DNA of 64,000 bases from Arcticibacterium luteifluviistationis (GCF_003258705.1 NZ_CP029480.1:682001-746000); one strand, 5' to 3'. Positions 19,101-28,328 are shown, counted from the stretch's first letter. The notes: generated by a model from the letters alone, not told the origin. Translations and numbers: made by a program.

Positions 19101-19753
19101 TGAGCCACCCAGTCTTCTTGGTCTACATAATGAGAGTCATTTGACGCTATCACATTTACACCATATTCTTTTGCCCATTTAAGCAATACTTGATTGACCT
19201 TGTTTTGGTCAGGAATATCATGTCGTTGAATTTCTATGTAATAATCCTCTCCAAACCTGTCAAGCCACCACTTAAACTCTTCTAAACCGGCCTTTTCACC
19301 ATGTCTTAAAATCTCTTGAGGAACCCTTGCTCCCAAACAGCATGTAGTAGCTATTAGGCCTTCTTTATACTTTTCTATTAACGCCTTAGTTACTCTAGGA
19401 TACTTACTGTAAAGACCATCCATGTAGCCTAAAGAGCACAGTTTTATAAGGTTTTGATACCCTTGTGGTGATTTTGCTAATAAAAGCTGATGATATCTTT
19501 TATCCTTTTTCTCTTTAGTAAACTGCTTTATAGTATGATCTTCTACCACATATAATTCACAACCCACAATAGGCTTTATCCCAAATTTGCTGGCATTAGC
19601 TACAAAATCAAAAACCCCAAACATATTACCATGGTCGGTAATAGCCACCGCTGGCATATTATCATCCTTAGCTTTTTGAAAGATTTTTTTTATACTGGAA
19701 GCACCATCTAAAAGGGAAAATTGCGTATGATTATGAAGGTGGGAAAACTGCAT
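16118..19753 (-). CDS. dnaE: DNA polymerase III alpha subunit
   Basis: The 1211-residue replicative polymerase. The N-terminal PHP domain has the metal-binding HLHNHTQFSLLDG motif at 6-18 and DHGNMFG at 40-46. The polymerase palm carries PDIDTDF at 417-423, whose aspartates bind the catalytic magnesium. The thumb and fingers follow, then a tandem HhH region and an OB fold (about 1010-1110) reading VGGVITMVQHRQ. Length and order match DnaE1 rather than PolC or DnaE2. The ATG at 19753 gives the canonical start just before the PHP motif. It is divergent from rpmI. Confidence 0.98.
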   Translation of the reverse strand: MQFSHLHNHTQFSLLDGASSIKKIFQKAKDDNMPAVAITDHGNMFGVFDFVANASKFGIKPIVGCELYVVEDHTIKQFTKEKKDKRYHQLLLAKSPQGYQNLIKLCSLGYMDGLYSKYPRVTKALIEKYKEGLIATTCCLGARVPQEILRHGEKAGLEEFKWWLDRFGEDYYIEIQRHDIPDQNKVNQVLLKWAKEYGVNVIASNDSHYVDQEDWVAHDILLCVNTNEKMATPKMKDYDDQGGSKSGRFAFYNDQFYFKTTAEMTQLFSDIPAAIDNTNEIVGKVETLELKQDIMLPNFPIPEEFKKHADDKLNQWEYLQHLTYEGAKKRYGEITEEVKERIDFELFTIRTMGFAGYFLIVMDFIDAGRKLDVMIGPGRGSAAGSVVAYCIEITNIDPIKYNLLFERFLNPDRKSMPDIDTDFDDEGRQKVIDYVVDKYGKNQVAQIITYGTMATKSAIKDVSRVMELPLADANYIAKMVPDKPSYGMNFEKLIHYSETGPHKSLSSLGLSPEEVANVQKIRDFYHGTGLEAKVLKQAEKLEGTVRNTGIHAAGIIIAPHDLSDIVPVSTSKDSDLLVTQYEGKIIEDAGVIKMDFLGLRNLTIIKEALRMIKENHGQGIDPDNATEKQKRTLDLMENGIDYIPLDDPETYGLFQRGETNAIFQFESDGMKKYMKELKPDQFGDLIAMNALYRPGPIAYIPDFILRKHGKQEITYDLPEMEEYLSESYGITVYQEQVMLLSQKLANFTKGDADVLRKAMGKKQIEVLNKLKSKFLEGGAENGHPEEILNKVWKDWEAFAQYAFNKSHSTCYAFVAYQTAYLKTHYPSEYMAGVLTSQLGNIDKITFFMEECRALGLPVLGPDVNESAKRFGVNENGEIRFGLAGIKGSGDAAVDDIITNREQGPYKDIYDFMTRITLRTVNKKTLESLVYAGGFDCFEEVDRSQYFAQYPQGGNFIEMLIRYANKIQEDKDSAQASLFGDSAGGGAVASPIPEKVEPWGNIERLKYEKEVVGFYISGHPLDQFSIEMSLCKPLDTLMLPENKDRDFSVGGVITMVQHRQSKNGNPFAIFKLEDYAGSLEMMLFGKDHVTFNNYLMEGQFLFIRGKIQSRWNREDEFEFKPKEMKLLSEVKKQYFKEVNLKIDLNKINESFIQNLRKVSTSHPGDFELKFSIFDNAEELNLNLFSRNSKIDINKEVYQELNELLGEGNVTFA

Positions 19754-19786
19754 TATTGAGGGTAAAGATTCACTAAAATTGTATCA

Positions 19787-19794
19787 CAAAATTA
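19787..19794 (-). promoter_or_regulatory. possible -7 element of dnaE
   Basis: On the minus strand this reads TAATTTTG, matching TAnnTTTG, about 34 bases before the dnaE ATG. The -33 element is not obvious. Confidence 0.4.
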
Positions 19795-19841
19795 GCCGAT
19801 TTATAGGTCCTATATTAATGGAATAGAAAAAAAACTTTCAG

Positions 19842-19872
19842 TTTGATTATTTCTATCTTTTTGGTATCTTTG
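19842..19872 (+). promoter_or_regulatory. Bacteroidota promoter of rpmI-rplT
   Basis: TTTG at 19842-19845, a 19-base spacer, then TATCTTTG at 19865-19872 followed by C: a full consensus match. It ends 39 bases before the rpmI ATG. Confidence 0.8.
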
Positions 19873-19911
19873 CAGCCCAATTTACTTTTTGTACTAAAAC
19901 TGTTTAAATCG

Positions 19912-20106
19912 ATGCCAAAACAAAAAACAAATTCTGGTTCGAAGAAGCGTTTCAAAATCACTGGAACAGGTAAGATCAAGCGTAAGCATGCATTTCATAG
20001 TCACATTTTGACTAAGAAATCAAAAAAACGTAAGTCTATCCTAGCTGGTGTTACGCTTGTTCACCCATCAGATGAGAAAAGAATTAAAAGCCTATTGGCT
20101 CTTTAA
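19912..20106 (+). CDS. rpmI: 50S ribosomal protein L35
   Basis: A 64-residue basic protein, [14 protein letters not shown] onwards, with the typical L35 core ([19 protein letters not shown]) and normal length. The ATG at 19912 is chosen because an upstream in-frame extension starts at TTG inside the promoter. It is followed by rplT after 99 bases, the usual L35-L20 pairing. The initiation factor gene infC, which often precedes rpmI, is not here; dnaE lies upstream in the opposite direction. Confidence 0.97.
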   Translation: MPKQKTNSGSKKRFKITGTGKIKRKHAFHSHILTKKSKKRKSILAGVTLVHPSDEKRIKSLLAL

Positions 20107-20205
20107 TCAACATTAATTAATTATTGGTTCAATTGTTTCACCCGACAAAAGGCTAAAAAGAATACGTCTTGAACGTGTCGCCTCCAGTCAAAAAACTTAA
20201 AGATT

Positions 20206-20550
20206 ATGCCACGTAGTGTCAATCATGTAGCGTCGAGAGCAAGACGAAAAAAAGTGCTTAAACTTGCCAAAGGATATTTTGGTAGAAGAAAGAATGTTTG
20301 GACAGTAGCGAAAAACGCTGTTGAAAAAGCATTGTGTTACGCCTATATCGGTCGTAAACAAAAGAAAAGAAACTTCCGTAAATTATGGATAGTTCGTATT
20401 AATGCAGGTGCTAGACAGCACGGACTTTCTTATTCTGTTTTCATGAATAAGTTGTCAAATGCAGGAATCGATTTAAATCGTAAAGTATTAGCTGATTTAG
20501 CAATGAATCATCCTGATGCCTTCAAAGCGATAGTAGAAAAAGTTAAATAA
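20206..20550 (+). CDS. rplT: 50S ribosomal protein L20
   Basis: A 114-residue basic protein of standard length with the L20 start [16 protein letters not shown] and the conserved segment [14 protein letters not shown]. It binds 23S rRNA early in large-subunit assembly. It is co-transcribed with rpmI from the promoter at 19842 and followed 25 bases later by a strong terminator. Confidence 0.98.
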   Translation: MPRSVNHVASRARRKKVLKLAKGYFGRRKNVWTVAKNAVEKALCYAYIGRKQKKRNFRKLWIVRINAGARQHGLSYSVFMNKLSNAGIDLNRKVLADLAMNHPDAFKAIVEKVK

Positions 20551-20575
20551 AACGATAGTTTTATCGTTTGGAATT

Positions 20576-20605
20576 AAAGACCTCTTTACAGAGGTCTTTT
20601 TTTTT
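20576..20605 (+). terminator. terminator of rpmI-rplT
   Basis: A perfect 10-base stem AAAGACCTCT / AGAGGTCTTT with a TTAC loop and a run of T residues. Confidence 0.9.
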
Positions 20606-20667
20606 GTGGCATGTCTACCGATAAATAAAGTATGACGTTTTTTCTCTGTGTAGGACTCTGGAATTCA

Positions 20668-20675
20668 TACTTTTG
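20668..20675 (+). promoter_or_regulatory. possible -7 element of the SASA esterase gene
   Basis: TACTTTTG fits TAnnTTTG and lies 50 bases before the proposed TTG start at 20725. The -33 element is unclear. Confidence 0.4.
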
Positions 20676-20724
20676 TGTACCATGACCATAAAAACTAAGT
20701 ACAAACTTTAATATTGACAGTATT

Positions 20725-23520
20725 TTGACGACCAAAATCATAAAGGTAATAGTCTTTCTACTTGCAGCAAACATCCCCACTTTTAGCCAAGTAAATATTG
20801 ACTTACCAATAAATAAATCAGTTTTTCAGAGAAACAGTAGCAATCAGGCTATCATTTATATTGCAGGAACATACTCTAATACTCTTGTAACTTCTATACA
20901 GGCCAGACTATTAAATCCCACAAACTCTGCAGTCATATCTGGTTTTGACTGGACAATAATAAAATCAAACCCCAGTAAGGGTCAGTTTTATGGTCAGTTA
21001 AACAATGTACCTGCTGGCTGGTATAAGCTAGAGGTTAGAACGGTAAACACAGGCTCCGTTTTAAGCAGCACTAATGTTGATAGAGTTGGAGTAGGTGACG
21101 TGTATTTAATTTCAGGACAATCTAATGCAGCGGGAATTGATACTGTGACTGTCCCGATAAATTTTAATGAAAAAGTTTTAAGTCTAAATAACTATCAAGG
21201 TTGCTTTGCCACCTACCCAAATTTTGCTCAGCTTTCTCCCATAAATACAGGTCATAAAATTTCCGTTACTGGAGAAAGCCCATGGGCTTACAGTAGACTA
21301 GGAAATCTAATTGAAACTAATCTAGGTATTCCAGTGGCATTTTTTAATGGAGCAGCGAGTGGAACCAGTATCGAAAACTGGGTAACCAGTTCTAATGGTG
21401 GAGCCACCACCCACCCATTTACAGGACTCCAATATTGCAATTCCGTAGGTGCTCCTTATAACCTTCTTAACAAAGCTTTGAAATATTATCCCAACATTTA
21501 CGGAGTACGGGCTCTCATCTGGCATCAAGGAGAATCTGATAATTTAAAAAGCACTTCTCAGGCAGATTACACTAACAGGCTCAACTCCTTTATTACTAAA
21601 ACAAGAACAGATTTTGGTTCAATTATTCCTTGGATGGTAAGCAGAGCTAGTTATTACCTAGGCAATACTTCAGTAAACGTTATCAATGGGCAAAACGCTG
21701 TAATTAACAATTCCAGTCAAATATTTGCAGGTCCGATGACGGACGGCTTCACCTCTTCAGACAGAGTAGACAATATTCACTTTAATCAATCTGGCATTAT
21801 AAAGTTTGCTGATGGCCTTTATAATTCGATTACGACTGGTAGTTTTCTTACCTCTTCTGTACCAATAGCCGCTAAGACTCTTCCTGAAATAAGTATGAGT
21901 ATAACAAATGGCTCTGTCACTTTAACAGCACCCGGGGGCTACTCTGGCTACAAATGGGTCCCTGGAAATAACATTAACGCTACTGCATTAGGAACAAGTG
22001 CTAGCTTTTCTAGCTCCAGTGGTACTTACAGATGTTACTTAACTGATGCCAACGGTAATGTTACCATGACGCAAGCTGTCAATGTTAATAATATCCTTAG
22101 TCAACAAAGCCTTTCCAGTACTTTTGTAGATAGCCTTTATTTATCAAGCTACACACCATATAGTATTCAAAACGGCCTAGGCCCGGTGGCCTTTGATCAA
22201 AGTGCTGGTGCAACACTCAGCGAATCCGATGGCAGCACCATGGAAATCAATGGAAAATCATTCAGTAAGGGTTTAGGAACTCATTCTGGTTCTGAGCTAA
22301 TCTACAAAATGAAAACGGGGCTGCACTCTAGATTTAAAGCTTCGATAGGAATTGATGACGATTCTTTTAGTGGTGCTGGTGTTATTTTTAAAGTTTACGG
22401 AGAAACTACTCTTCTATACACCAGCCCTACGCTCACCCATCTTTCCGATGCTCTAAATATCGACGTTAATATAGCAGGCTACAAGAGCATAAAACTAACA
22501 GTAGATAATAGTGGAGGAACACTAGCTGCCAATCAGGCCGACTGGGCGAATGCTAGAGTCATTTTTGACAAACCAAAAAACCTTAGTGCTACCAATATAT
22601 TTAAAAAGTGTATTCAATTAAACTGGACAGCTGCGAATGACCTAAATGGAATAGTTTCTTATCAACTATTTAAGGACGATACCCTTGAAGCTACTATTCC
22701 GGCTGGTACTTTAAATTATACATTTGATAATCTCTCTATTAATACCTCATACAAACTTAGTGTAAAGGCTCTTGATATTAACGGATTCTCTAGTGCTAAG
22801 ATTGACACTAATATAAGTACAGTAAGTGCCTCTATACTTTATTCCAATAATAATCAAGTATGCATAGGTGACACTATAGTTCCTACTGTTTCACCCTTAG
22901 GTGGCATCTTTAAAGTAGTTGATAAGCCAGCTGCCGTAACTTTTGATTTAACTTCTTCCAGCACAGGTGCTGTATCGTTTGGCTCTGAAGGCTTTGTTCT
23001 TATGAGATACGCCTGGGCGGGAACTGCATGTGTTGACAGTTTTGATTTCTATGTGGGCGGATTGGTTAAACCTCAACCACCAACGGTCACAAATGCTGCC
23101 GATAGCCTCATAAATAAAGGAACAACTTTAACCTTAAACGCTTCATCGTGTTTAAGTGATTATACCATAGAGTGGTTTGACCAAACGGTAAACCCATCTA
23201 TTATGGTATCCCCTATTGATACTAGTAGCTATTTTGCCTTTTGTAAAAATTCCTCCTGCTATAGTGACACCTCAAATGTTATTAAAGTTAAAGTAATACC
23301 TGACTGTCCGAACAGTTTTAATTTGGTATCCTCAAAAGATAACTTGAATTACGGTTCAAAATCATTCTACTTTAATGCATCGCAAACTATTATTGCGGCT
23401 AATAAACTCACAAATCCTACAGGTGCAACTTTTAAAGCTGCTAAAAACATAAAGCTAAATCCTGGGTTTGAAGTAAAGGCAGGGGCTGTCTTTTCGGCTA
23501 CTATTGGCGGATGCCCTTGA
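20725..23520 (+). CDS. secreted multidomain carbohydrate esterase (SASA/sialate O-acetylesterase-like)
   Basis: A 931-residue exported enzyme. A signal peptide ends near residue 21 (PTFSQ); the start is a TTG because no ATG precedes the signal. The catalytic SASA domain (about 120-370) shows GQSN with Ser133, the HQGESD block and the DRVDNIHF Asp/His block, all intact. An Ig-like segment (about 385-455), an NPCBM carbohydrate-binding domain (about 475-620, with KGLGTHSGSE) and a fibronectin III domain (about 622-700) follow. The final 70 residues contain LNPGFEVKAGAVFSA, the coathanger-type tail of Bacteroidota cell-surface or secreted proteins. It probably removes acetyl groups from polysaccharide side chains; the glycan is unknown. 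Confidence 0.88.
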   Translation: MTTKIIKVIVFLLAANIPTFSQVNIDLPINKSVFQRNSSNQAIIYIAGTYSNTLVTSIQARLLNPTNSAVISGFDWTIIKSNPSKGQFYGQLNNVPAGWYKLEVRTVNTGSVLSSTNVDRVGVGDVYLISGQSNAAGIDTVTVPINFNEKVLSLNNYQGCFATYPNFAQLSPINTGHKISVTGESPWAYSRLGNLIETNLGIPVAFFNGAASGTSIENWVTSSNGGATTHPFTGLQYCNSVGAPYNLLNKALKYYPNIYGVRALIWHQGESDNLKSTSQADYTNRLNSFITKTRTDFGSIIPWMVSRASYYLGNTSVNVINGQNAVINNSSQIFAGPMTDGFTSSDRVDNIHFNQSGIIKFADGLYNSITTGSFLTSSVPIAAKTLPEISMSITNGSVTLTAPGGYSGYKWVPGNNINATALGTSASFSSSSGTYRCYLTDANGNVTMTQAVNVNNILSQQSLSSTFVDSLYLSSYTPYSIQNGLGPVAFDQSAGATLSESDGSTMEINGKSFSKGLGTHSGSELIYKMKTGLHSRFKASIGIDDDSFSGAGVIFKVYGETTLLYTSPTLTHLSDALNIDVNIAGYKSIKLTVDNSGGTLAANQADWANARVIFDKPKNLSATNIFKKCIQLNWTAANDLNGIVSYQLFKDDTLEATIPAGTLNYTFDNLSINTSYKLSVKALDINGFSSAKIDTNISTVSASILYSNNNQVCIGDTIVPTVSPLGGIFKVVDKPAAVTFDLTSSSTGAVSFGSEGFVLMRYAWAGTACVDSFDFYVGGLVKPQPPTVTNAADSLINKGTTLTLNASSCLSDYTIEWFDQTVNPSIMVSPIDTSSYFAFCKNSSCYSDTSNVIKVKVIPDCPNSFNLVSSKDNLNYGSKSFYFNASQTIIAANKLTNPTGATFKAAKNIKLNPGFEVKAGAVFSATIGGCP

Positions 23521-23527
23521 TGTTTTT

Positions 23528-23561
23528 CTGACAGAAAATGCCCAAAACTGACAAACTGTCA
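23528..23561 (+). promoter_or_regulatory. possible activator sites upstream of dnaK
   Basis: CTGACA occurs at 23528-23533 and 23548-23553, exactly 20 bases apart, about two helical turns. The second copy is half of the inverted repeat TGACA-AAC-TGTCA (23549-23561). Placement upstream of a sigma-54-like promoter suggests binding by an enhancer-type activator; this is inference. Confidence 0.4.
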
Positions 23562-23584
23562 CAATTCTTAGATGCTTTTTAGCC

Positions 23585-23601
23585 TTGGCATATTGATTGT
23601 T
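23585..23601 (+). promoter_or_regulatory. sigma-54-like promoter of dnaK
   Basis: TTGGCATATTGATTGTT has GG and GT exactly 12 bases apart, as in the -24/-12 consensus TTGGCAC-N5-TTGC, with GC replaced by GT. No TAnnTTTG element is found between the previous gene and dnaK. Confidence 0.4.
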
Positions 23602-23649
23602 CATTACATTATCAAATACAATTAAGAACTAATAAACGATAAATATAAC

Positions 23650-25563
23650 ATGGGAAAAATTATAGGAATTGACTTAGGAACAACTAACTCCTGTGTGGCA
23701 GTAATGGAGGGAAATGAGCCTGTAGTAATTGCCAACAGTGAAGGAGCAAGAACAACCCCTTCAATAGTGGCGTTTCTAGAAAACGGTGAAAAGAAAGTAG
23801 GTGCTCCTGCCAAACGCCAAGCCATAACAAATCCAAAAAACACGATTGCGTCTGCAAAACGTTTTATGGGTAAAAAATATTCTGAAGTAAGCTCTGAGCT
23901 AAAAACTATTGCTTACGATGTAGAAAAAGGTAATAACGACACGCCAAGAGTAAGAATTGGTGATAGACAATATACTCCTCAAGAAATCTCGGCTTTCATT
24001 CTTCAAAAGATGAAGCAAACAGCGGAAGATTATTTAGGAACAGAAGTAACAGAAGCTGTAATTACAGTACCTGCATACTTTAATGACTCTGAAAGACAAG
24101 CAACTAAAGAAGCTGGTACAATTGCAGGGCTTGATGTTAAAAGAATTATCAATGAGCCTACTGCAGCAGCATTAGCTTATGGTCTTGACAAGCAAGACAA
24201 AGACGCTACTATAGCAGTATTTGACCTTGGTGGTGGAACTTTTGACGTATCTATCCTTGAATTGGGTGATGGCGTTTTTGAAGTAAAATCTACTGACGGT
24301 GATACACACTTAGGTGGTGATGACTTTGACCAAGTAATTATAGAGTGGTTAGCTGACGAATTCAAAAAAGACGAAGGTGTAGACTTACGTCATGATGCTA
24401 TGGCATTACAACGTTTGAAAGAAGCTGCTGAAAAAGCTAAAATGGAGCTTTCTAGCTCATCTCAAGCTGAAATCAACTTACCATACATCTTCCCAGTGGA
24501 CGGTGTACCTAAGCACTTAGTACGTTCATTATCAAGAGCGAAATTTGAGCAATTGGCTGACTCTTTATTCACTAGAATGATGGAGCCATGTAAGAGAGCC
24601 ATGAAAAACGCTGGTATTTCTAACGGTCAAATTGATGAAATCATCTTAGTAGGTGGTTCTACTAGAATGCCTAAGGTTCAGGAAGAAGTTGAGAAATTCT
24701 GGGGTAAAAAACCTTCTAAAGGTGTTAATCCTGATGAGGCTGTAGCTGTAGGTGCCGCTATTCAAGGTGGTGTTTTAACAGGTGAAGTAAAAGACATTCT
24801 TTTATTAGATGTTATTCCTCTTTCTTTAGGTATTGAAACTATGGGAAGTGTGTTTACTAAAATGATTGAGTCTAACACCACTATTCCTACTAAGAAAGTA
24901 GAAGTATTCTCTACGGCTGCTGACAATCAACCATCTGTAGAGCTTCACGTTCTTCAAGGTGAGCGACCATTAGCTAATCAAAATAAATCTCTTGGTAGAT
25001 TCCACTTAGATGGTATTCCACCAGCAGGTAGAGGTATTCCTCAAATTGAAGTAACATTTGATGTAGATGCTAACGGTATCTTAAATGTTACAGCTAAAGA
25101 CAAAGGAACTGGAAAAGAGCAAAATATTCGTATTGAAGCATCATCTGGACTATCTGACGAAGAAATTCAAAAGATGCGTGACGAAGCTAAAGCTAACGAA
25201 GAGTCTGACAAAGCTGAGAAAGAGAAGATTGAGAAAGTAAACGCAGCTGACGCAATGGTGTTCTCTACAGAGAAACAATTGAAAGAGTATGGCGATAAAC
25301 TTTCTGAGCCAAACAAAACGGCTATTGAAGGTGCTTTAACTGAACTTAAAGCCGCTCATGCTTCTGCTGACCTAACGGCTATTGATGGAGCTATGGAGAA
25401 AATCAATACAGCGTGGCAAGCAGCTTCTCAGGAAATATATGCAGCAGAACAAGCAGCAGCCGGTGCTGATGCAGGTGCTTCTGGTGCTGATGCAGCCCCT
25501 TCTGAAGATGAAGGTGTAACAGATGTTAACTTTGAAGAAGTAACAGACGAAACTAAGGCTTAA
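23650..25563 (+). CDS. dnaK: molecular chaperone DnaK (Hsp70)
   Basis: A 637-residue Hsp70 of standard length. The nucleotide-binding domain begins [12 protein letters not shown] and has the phosphate-2 loop [12 protein letters not shown] and the adenosine motif [13 protein letters not shown]. The substrate-binding domain starts near residue 385, and a helical lid ends in a Gly/Ala-rich linker and the acidic tail [11 protein letters not shown]. It folds and refolds proteins with DnaJ and GrpE, neither of which is in the window. It is monocistronic: the next gene lies past a strong terminator. Confidence 0.99.
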   Translation: MGKIIGIDLGTTNSCVAVMEGNEPVVIANSEGARTTPSIVAFLENGEKKVGAPAKRQAITNPKNTIASAKRFMGKKYSEVSSELKTIAYDVEKGNNDTPRVRIGDRQYTPQEISAFILQKMKQTAEDYLGTEVTEAVITVPAYFNDSERQATKEAGTIAGLDVKRIINEPTAAALAYGLDKQDKDATIAVFDLGGGTFDVSILELGDGVFEVKSTDGDTHLGGDDFDQVIIEWLADEFKKDEGVDLRHDAMALQRLKEAAEKAKMELSSSSQAEINLPYIFPVDGVPKHLVRSLSRAKFEQLADSLFTRMMEPCKRAMKNAGISNGQIDEIILVGGSTRMPKVQEEVEKFWGKKPSKGVNPDEAVAVGAAIQGGVLTGEVKDILLLDVIPLSLGIETMGSVFTKMIESNTTIPTKKVEVFSTAADNQPSVELHVLQGERPLANQNKSLGRFHLDGIPPAGRGIPQIEVTFDVDANGILNVTAKDKGTGKEQNIRIEASSGLSDEEIQKMRDEAKANEESDKAEKEKIEKVNAADAMVFSTEKQLKEYGDKLSEPNKTAIEGALTELKAAHASADLTAIDGAMEKINTAWQAASQEIYAAEQAAAGADAGASGADAAPSEDEGVTDVNFEEVTDETKA

Positions 25564-25584
25564 AAAATAAGTCTCTCTAACGTC

Positions 25585-25624
25585 AAAGGCGAGTTCCATT
25601 AAAACTGGAACTCGCCTTTTTTTT
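25585..25624 (+). terminator. terminator of dnaK
   Basis: A perfect 14-base stem, AAAGGCGAGTTCCA with its complement, a 7-base loop, then eight or more T residues. Confidence 0.92.
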
Positions 25625-25709
25625 GCCAATGTTGACACTCAGATTACTTTTTTCTACACTTGCCAAAAAAGAACCTAAATTGTATTTCATATTCAACCAA
25701 ACATCCTCA

Positions 25710-26645
25710 ATGAAAAATATCAAAAACCTTTTACTCTCACTTGCAGTTCCTTTTCTGCTTATTTCTTGCTCTCAGCAACCTAAGAATGAGGAAACCAAAT
25801 CAGTAACAGTAAAGCCAAAATACTCTTTAGCCCAATGGTCATTCAATAGAGATTTAAAAGCTGGCGACATGAATACAGTTGATTTTATCAATGCAGCTGC
25901 TGAAATGGATTTTGAAGGCGTAGAATACGTCTCTCAATTCTTTCAAGATAAGGTTACTGACTTTGCTTACTTGGACAGCTTAAAGGCTGCAGCAAAGGAT
26001 GCAGGAATATTAAGTCTAATGATTCAGGTAGATGAAATAGGTAATTTATGTGCTTCAGACGATGACGAACGAAATGCAGCAGTAGAATTAGGTAAAAAAT
26101 GGTTAGACGCCAGTAAATACCTAGGCTGCACCAGTATGAGAGTAAATGCTCATGGTGATGGTACACCTGAAGAAATGAAAGCTCAGGCCATAGAAGGTAT
26201 AGGCAGACTAGCAGATTATGCGAATGAGGTAGGTGTTAGACTTATTATTGAAAATCACGGTAGTATGTCAAGCAATGGAGCATGGCTAGCCGACTTAATA
26301 GCTCAACTTTCAGATAAAAATGTAGGTACTTTAGACGATTTCCATAACTGGTGTTATGAAACCATAAGTGGCTCTATTTGGGGACCATGTGCTAAAGAAT
26401 ATGACTATTATAAAGGTTTTGAAGAGTTAATAGGCACCGCCGAAGGTGTAAGCGTAAAGGCGTTTAAGTTTGACTCATTAGGAAACGAGCCAGACTTAGA
26501 TTTTCCAAAATTCTTTAAAATCATGAAAAATGCTGGCTATGATGGCTACCTAGGTATAGAGTACGAAGGCACTGACCTTTCTTCTAAAGAAGGCATTCTA
26601 AAGACAAAGGCATTGGCTGAGAAAACTTGGAATGAAGTTTATTAG
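25710..26645 (+). CDS. sugar phosphate isomerase/epimerase-like TIM-barrel lipoprotein
   Basis: A 311-residue protein starting at the ATG at 25710; a longer frame runs into the dnaK terminator and is rejected. A lipoprotein signal ends in FLLISC near residue 21. The rest is a xylose-isomerase-like TIM barrel: strand motifs YSLAQWSF, EGVEYVSQF and IIENHGS, with the metal-binding region TLDDFHNW and the C-terminal LGIEYEG. Conserved Glu, Asp and His positions suggest an active metal-dependent isomerase or epimerase. Exported members are common in Bacteroidota and act on sugars outside the cytoplasm. The substrate is unknown. It is a single-gene unit with its own terminator. Confidence 0.85.
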   Translation: MKNIKNLLLSLAVPFLLISCSQQPKNEETKSVTVKPKYSLAQWSFNRDLKAGDMNTVDFINAAAEMDFEGVEYVSQFFQDKVTDFAYLDSLKAAAKDAGILSLMIQVDEIGNLCASDDDERNAAVELGKKWLDASKYLGCTSMRVNAHGDGTPEEMKAQAIEGIGRLADYANEVGVRLIIENHGSMSSNGAWLADLIAQLSDKNVGTLDDFHNWCYETISGSIWGPCAKEYDYYKGFEELIGTAEGVSVKAFKFDSLGNEPDLDFPKFFKIMKNAGYDGYLGIEYEGTDLSSKEGILKTKALAEKTWNEVY

Positions 26646-26665
26646 AAATAAAACCGCATCGAATC

Positions 26666-26697
26666 GTCTCTATGACATAAAAAATAGAGACTTTTTT
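26666..26697 (+). terminator. terminator of the TIM-barrel lipoprotein gene
   Basis: An 8-base stem GTCTCTAT / ATAGAGAC, a 10-base A-rich loop and a T run. Confidence 0.8.
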
Positions 26698-26810
26698 CTT
26701 TAAATTATTTCCAACTTTAAAAACTTACATAACTTAGTATATCGATACAACTGAAGATATTAATAATAGTACCTCATCTATAGTATGAGTACCATCAAAA
26801 CACAACCTAT

Positions 26811-28025
26811 ATGAAGAAACTACTACTTTTTATACCGTTTTGTTTCTGCCTTTTTAAAGGTTATAGTCAAATAGCATTCGAAAAAGGGTATTTTATTGAT
26901 AATGACGGTATAAAAACTGAATGTTATATAAAGAATTCTGAATGGAAATATACCCCAAATGAGTTCAAATATCAGATTAGTTTAGACTCAAAAGTAAACA
27001 CTTTAAAAGTTGATGATATTGAAGAGGTGAGATTCGAATCAGGATTAACCTATAAGAAATTCACCACGGAAATTGATAGATCTTCTGATGAACCGAAGAA
27101 CTTTTCCCTGCAAAAACAAGCTGACTTTAAAACGGAAACTTTACTATTACAAGTTTTAATAGATGGCCCAAATACTCTTTACCAATATTCAGACGAAAAT
27201 TTTGAACGCTTCTTCTTCCGGTCTAAAATCGGAGTTGTTAGCCAATTAGTATACAAAAGGTACAGAAAGAGAAATGAAAAAAAATGGGAATATGACTATG
27301 AAATTGGGGAAAATAATAGATATAAGCAGCAATTGACTAATGACTTCCTCTGTGAAAATTTAGACAAATACATTCTAGACAAATTGAAATATACCAAAGA
27401 ATCACTGGTAAATTACTTTGTCAAAAATTCTCAATGCCTAGAACAGGACTTTACAAATTATGCAAAAAAGAGCCATCTCACTAAAGTAAACTTTAAATTA
27501 AGGCCTGGGCTTATTCGAAATTCAACCTCAATTTATAATTCATATTCGTTCGAAGAAAAGTACCCCAAAAAAAACTCCCAAGCTTATAGAATTGGTATTG
27601 AAGCAGAGTTTTTATTACCATTCAACAAGAATAAGTGGGCGATTATTGCCGAACCAACATTCCATTATTTCAAATCTGATACCGAAAGCTTAGGCATAAG
27701 TTATAAATCTATTGAAATTCCATTAGGTTTTAGGTATTACATTTTCTTAAAAGAAAATTCAAAGTTATTCTTTAATGCCAACTATGTACTCGACTTTGAA
27801 AAGAATAGTGTTCTAAAAATCAAAACAGGAAGAAATATAGATATCTCTTCAATGCCCAATTATGCACTAGGAGCCGGTTATAGCTTCTTGAAAAAATATA
27901 GCTTGGAAGTCAGATATGGCTTCAAAAGAGACATTTTAACGGAATATATTTATTGGGCTTCCGAATACAAAACCTTGTCTATTATTCTTGGCTATCAACT
28001 AGGTCTAAATACTTCAAAGCAATAA
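26811..28025 (+). CDS. exported protein of unknown function with beta-barrel-like C-terminus
   Basis: The 404-residue protein has a clear signal peptide (MKKLLLFIPFCFCLFKGYSQ). Residues 25-160 are rich in short strands with charged turns. The last 180 residues alternate aromatic and hydrophobic strands (WAIIAEPTFHYF, IPLGFRYYIFL, SLEVRYGFKRD) like a small outer-membrane beta-barrel of the PorT type. It is probably in the outer membrane or surface-exposed. No family name can be given. It ends two bases from the convergent gene at 28028. Confidence 0.75.
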   Translation: MKKLLLFIPFCFCLFKGYSQIAFEKGYFIDNDGIKTECYIKNSEWKYTPNEFKYQISLDSKVNTLKVDDIEEVRFESGLTYKKFTTEIDRSSDEPKNFSLQKQADFKTETLLLQVLIDGPNTLYQYSDENFERFFFRSKIGVVSQLVYKRYRKRNEKKWEYDYEIGENNRYKQQLTNDFLCENLDKYILDKLKYTKESLVNYFVKNSQCLEQDFTNYAKKSHLTKVNFKLRPGLIRNSTSIYNSYSFEEKYPKKNSQAYRIGIEAEFLLPFNKNKWAIIAEPTFHYFKSDTESLGISYKSIEIPLGFRYYIFLKENSKLFFNANYVLDFEKNSVLKIKTGRNIDISSMPNYALGAGYSFLKKYSLEVRYGFKRDILTEYIYWASEYKTLSIILGYQLGLNTSKQ

Positions 28026-28027
28026 GT

Positions 28028-28309
28028 TTAAACCAAATCCAAAAATGTCAAAACAGTTGGTTTTTCCATTAAATGTGCGTTTGAGGCCATAGCTTTTATA
28101 TACGGCTGCTGTCCGTGGTATTCAAAAGCAGCTTGGTCTTTAAATTGCTCATAGAATCTGAAAATATTCGGATTCTCAATTTCTTGGTGAAGCACATATT
28201 GAATATTCCCTGGCTCTTCAATCGTGTGCTTTACTAGGTTTAAAAGTGCTGCCTTTACTGCTTCTACAGCATCTTTTTTCGCCGTAATTGTAGCAATTAA
28301 TGTTATCAT
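28028..28309 (-). CDS. antibiotic biosynthesis monooxygenase (ABM) family protein
   Basis: A 93-residue cytoplasmic protein of the dimeric ferredoxin-like ABM fold, typified by YgiN quinol monooxygenase. It has the family pattern: an opening strand ITLIATITAKK, a helix, LHQEIENPNIFRFYEQFKDQAAFEYH and a closing strand. Members oxidise quinols or act in small-molecule turnover without a cofactor; the substrate cannot be predicted. It overlaps no gene and converges on the envelope protein gene. Confidence 0.88.
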   Translation of the reverse strand: MITLIATITAKKDAVEAVKAALLNLVKHTIEEPGNIQYVLHQEIENPNIFRFYEQFKDQAAFEYHGQQPYIKAMASNAHLMEKPTVLTFLDLV

Positions 28310-28328
28310 GTCTTTGATTTAAATAAGA

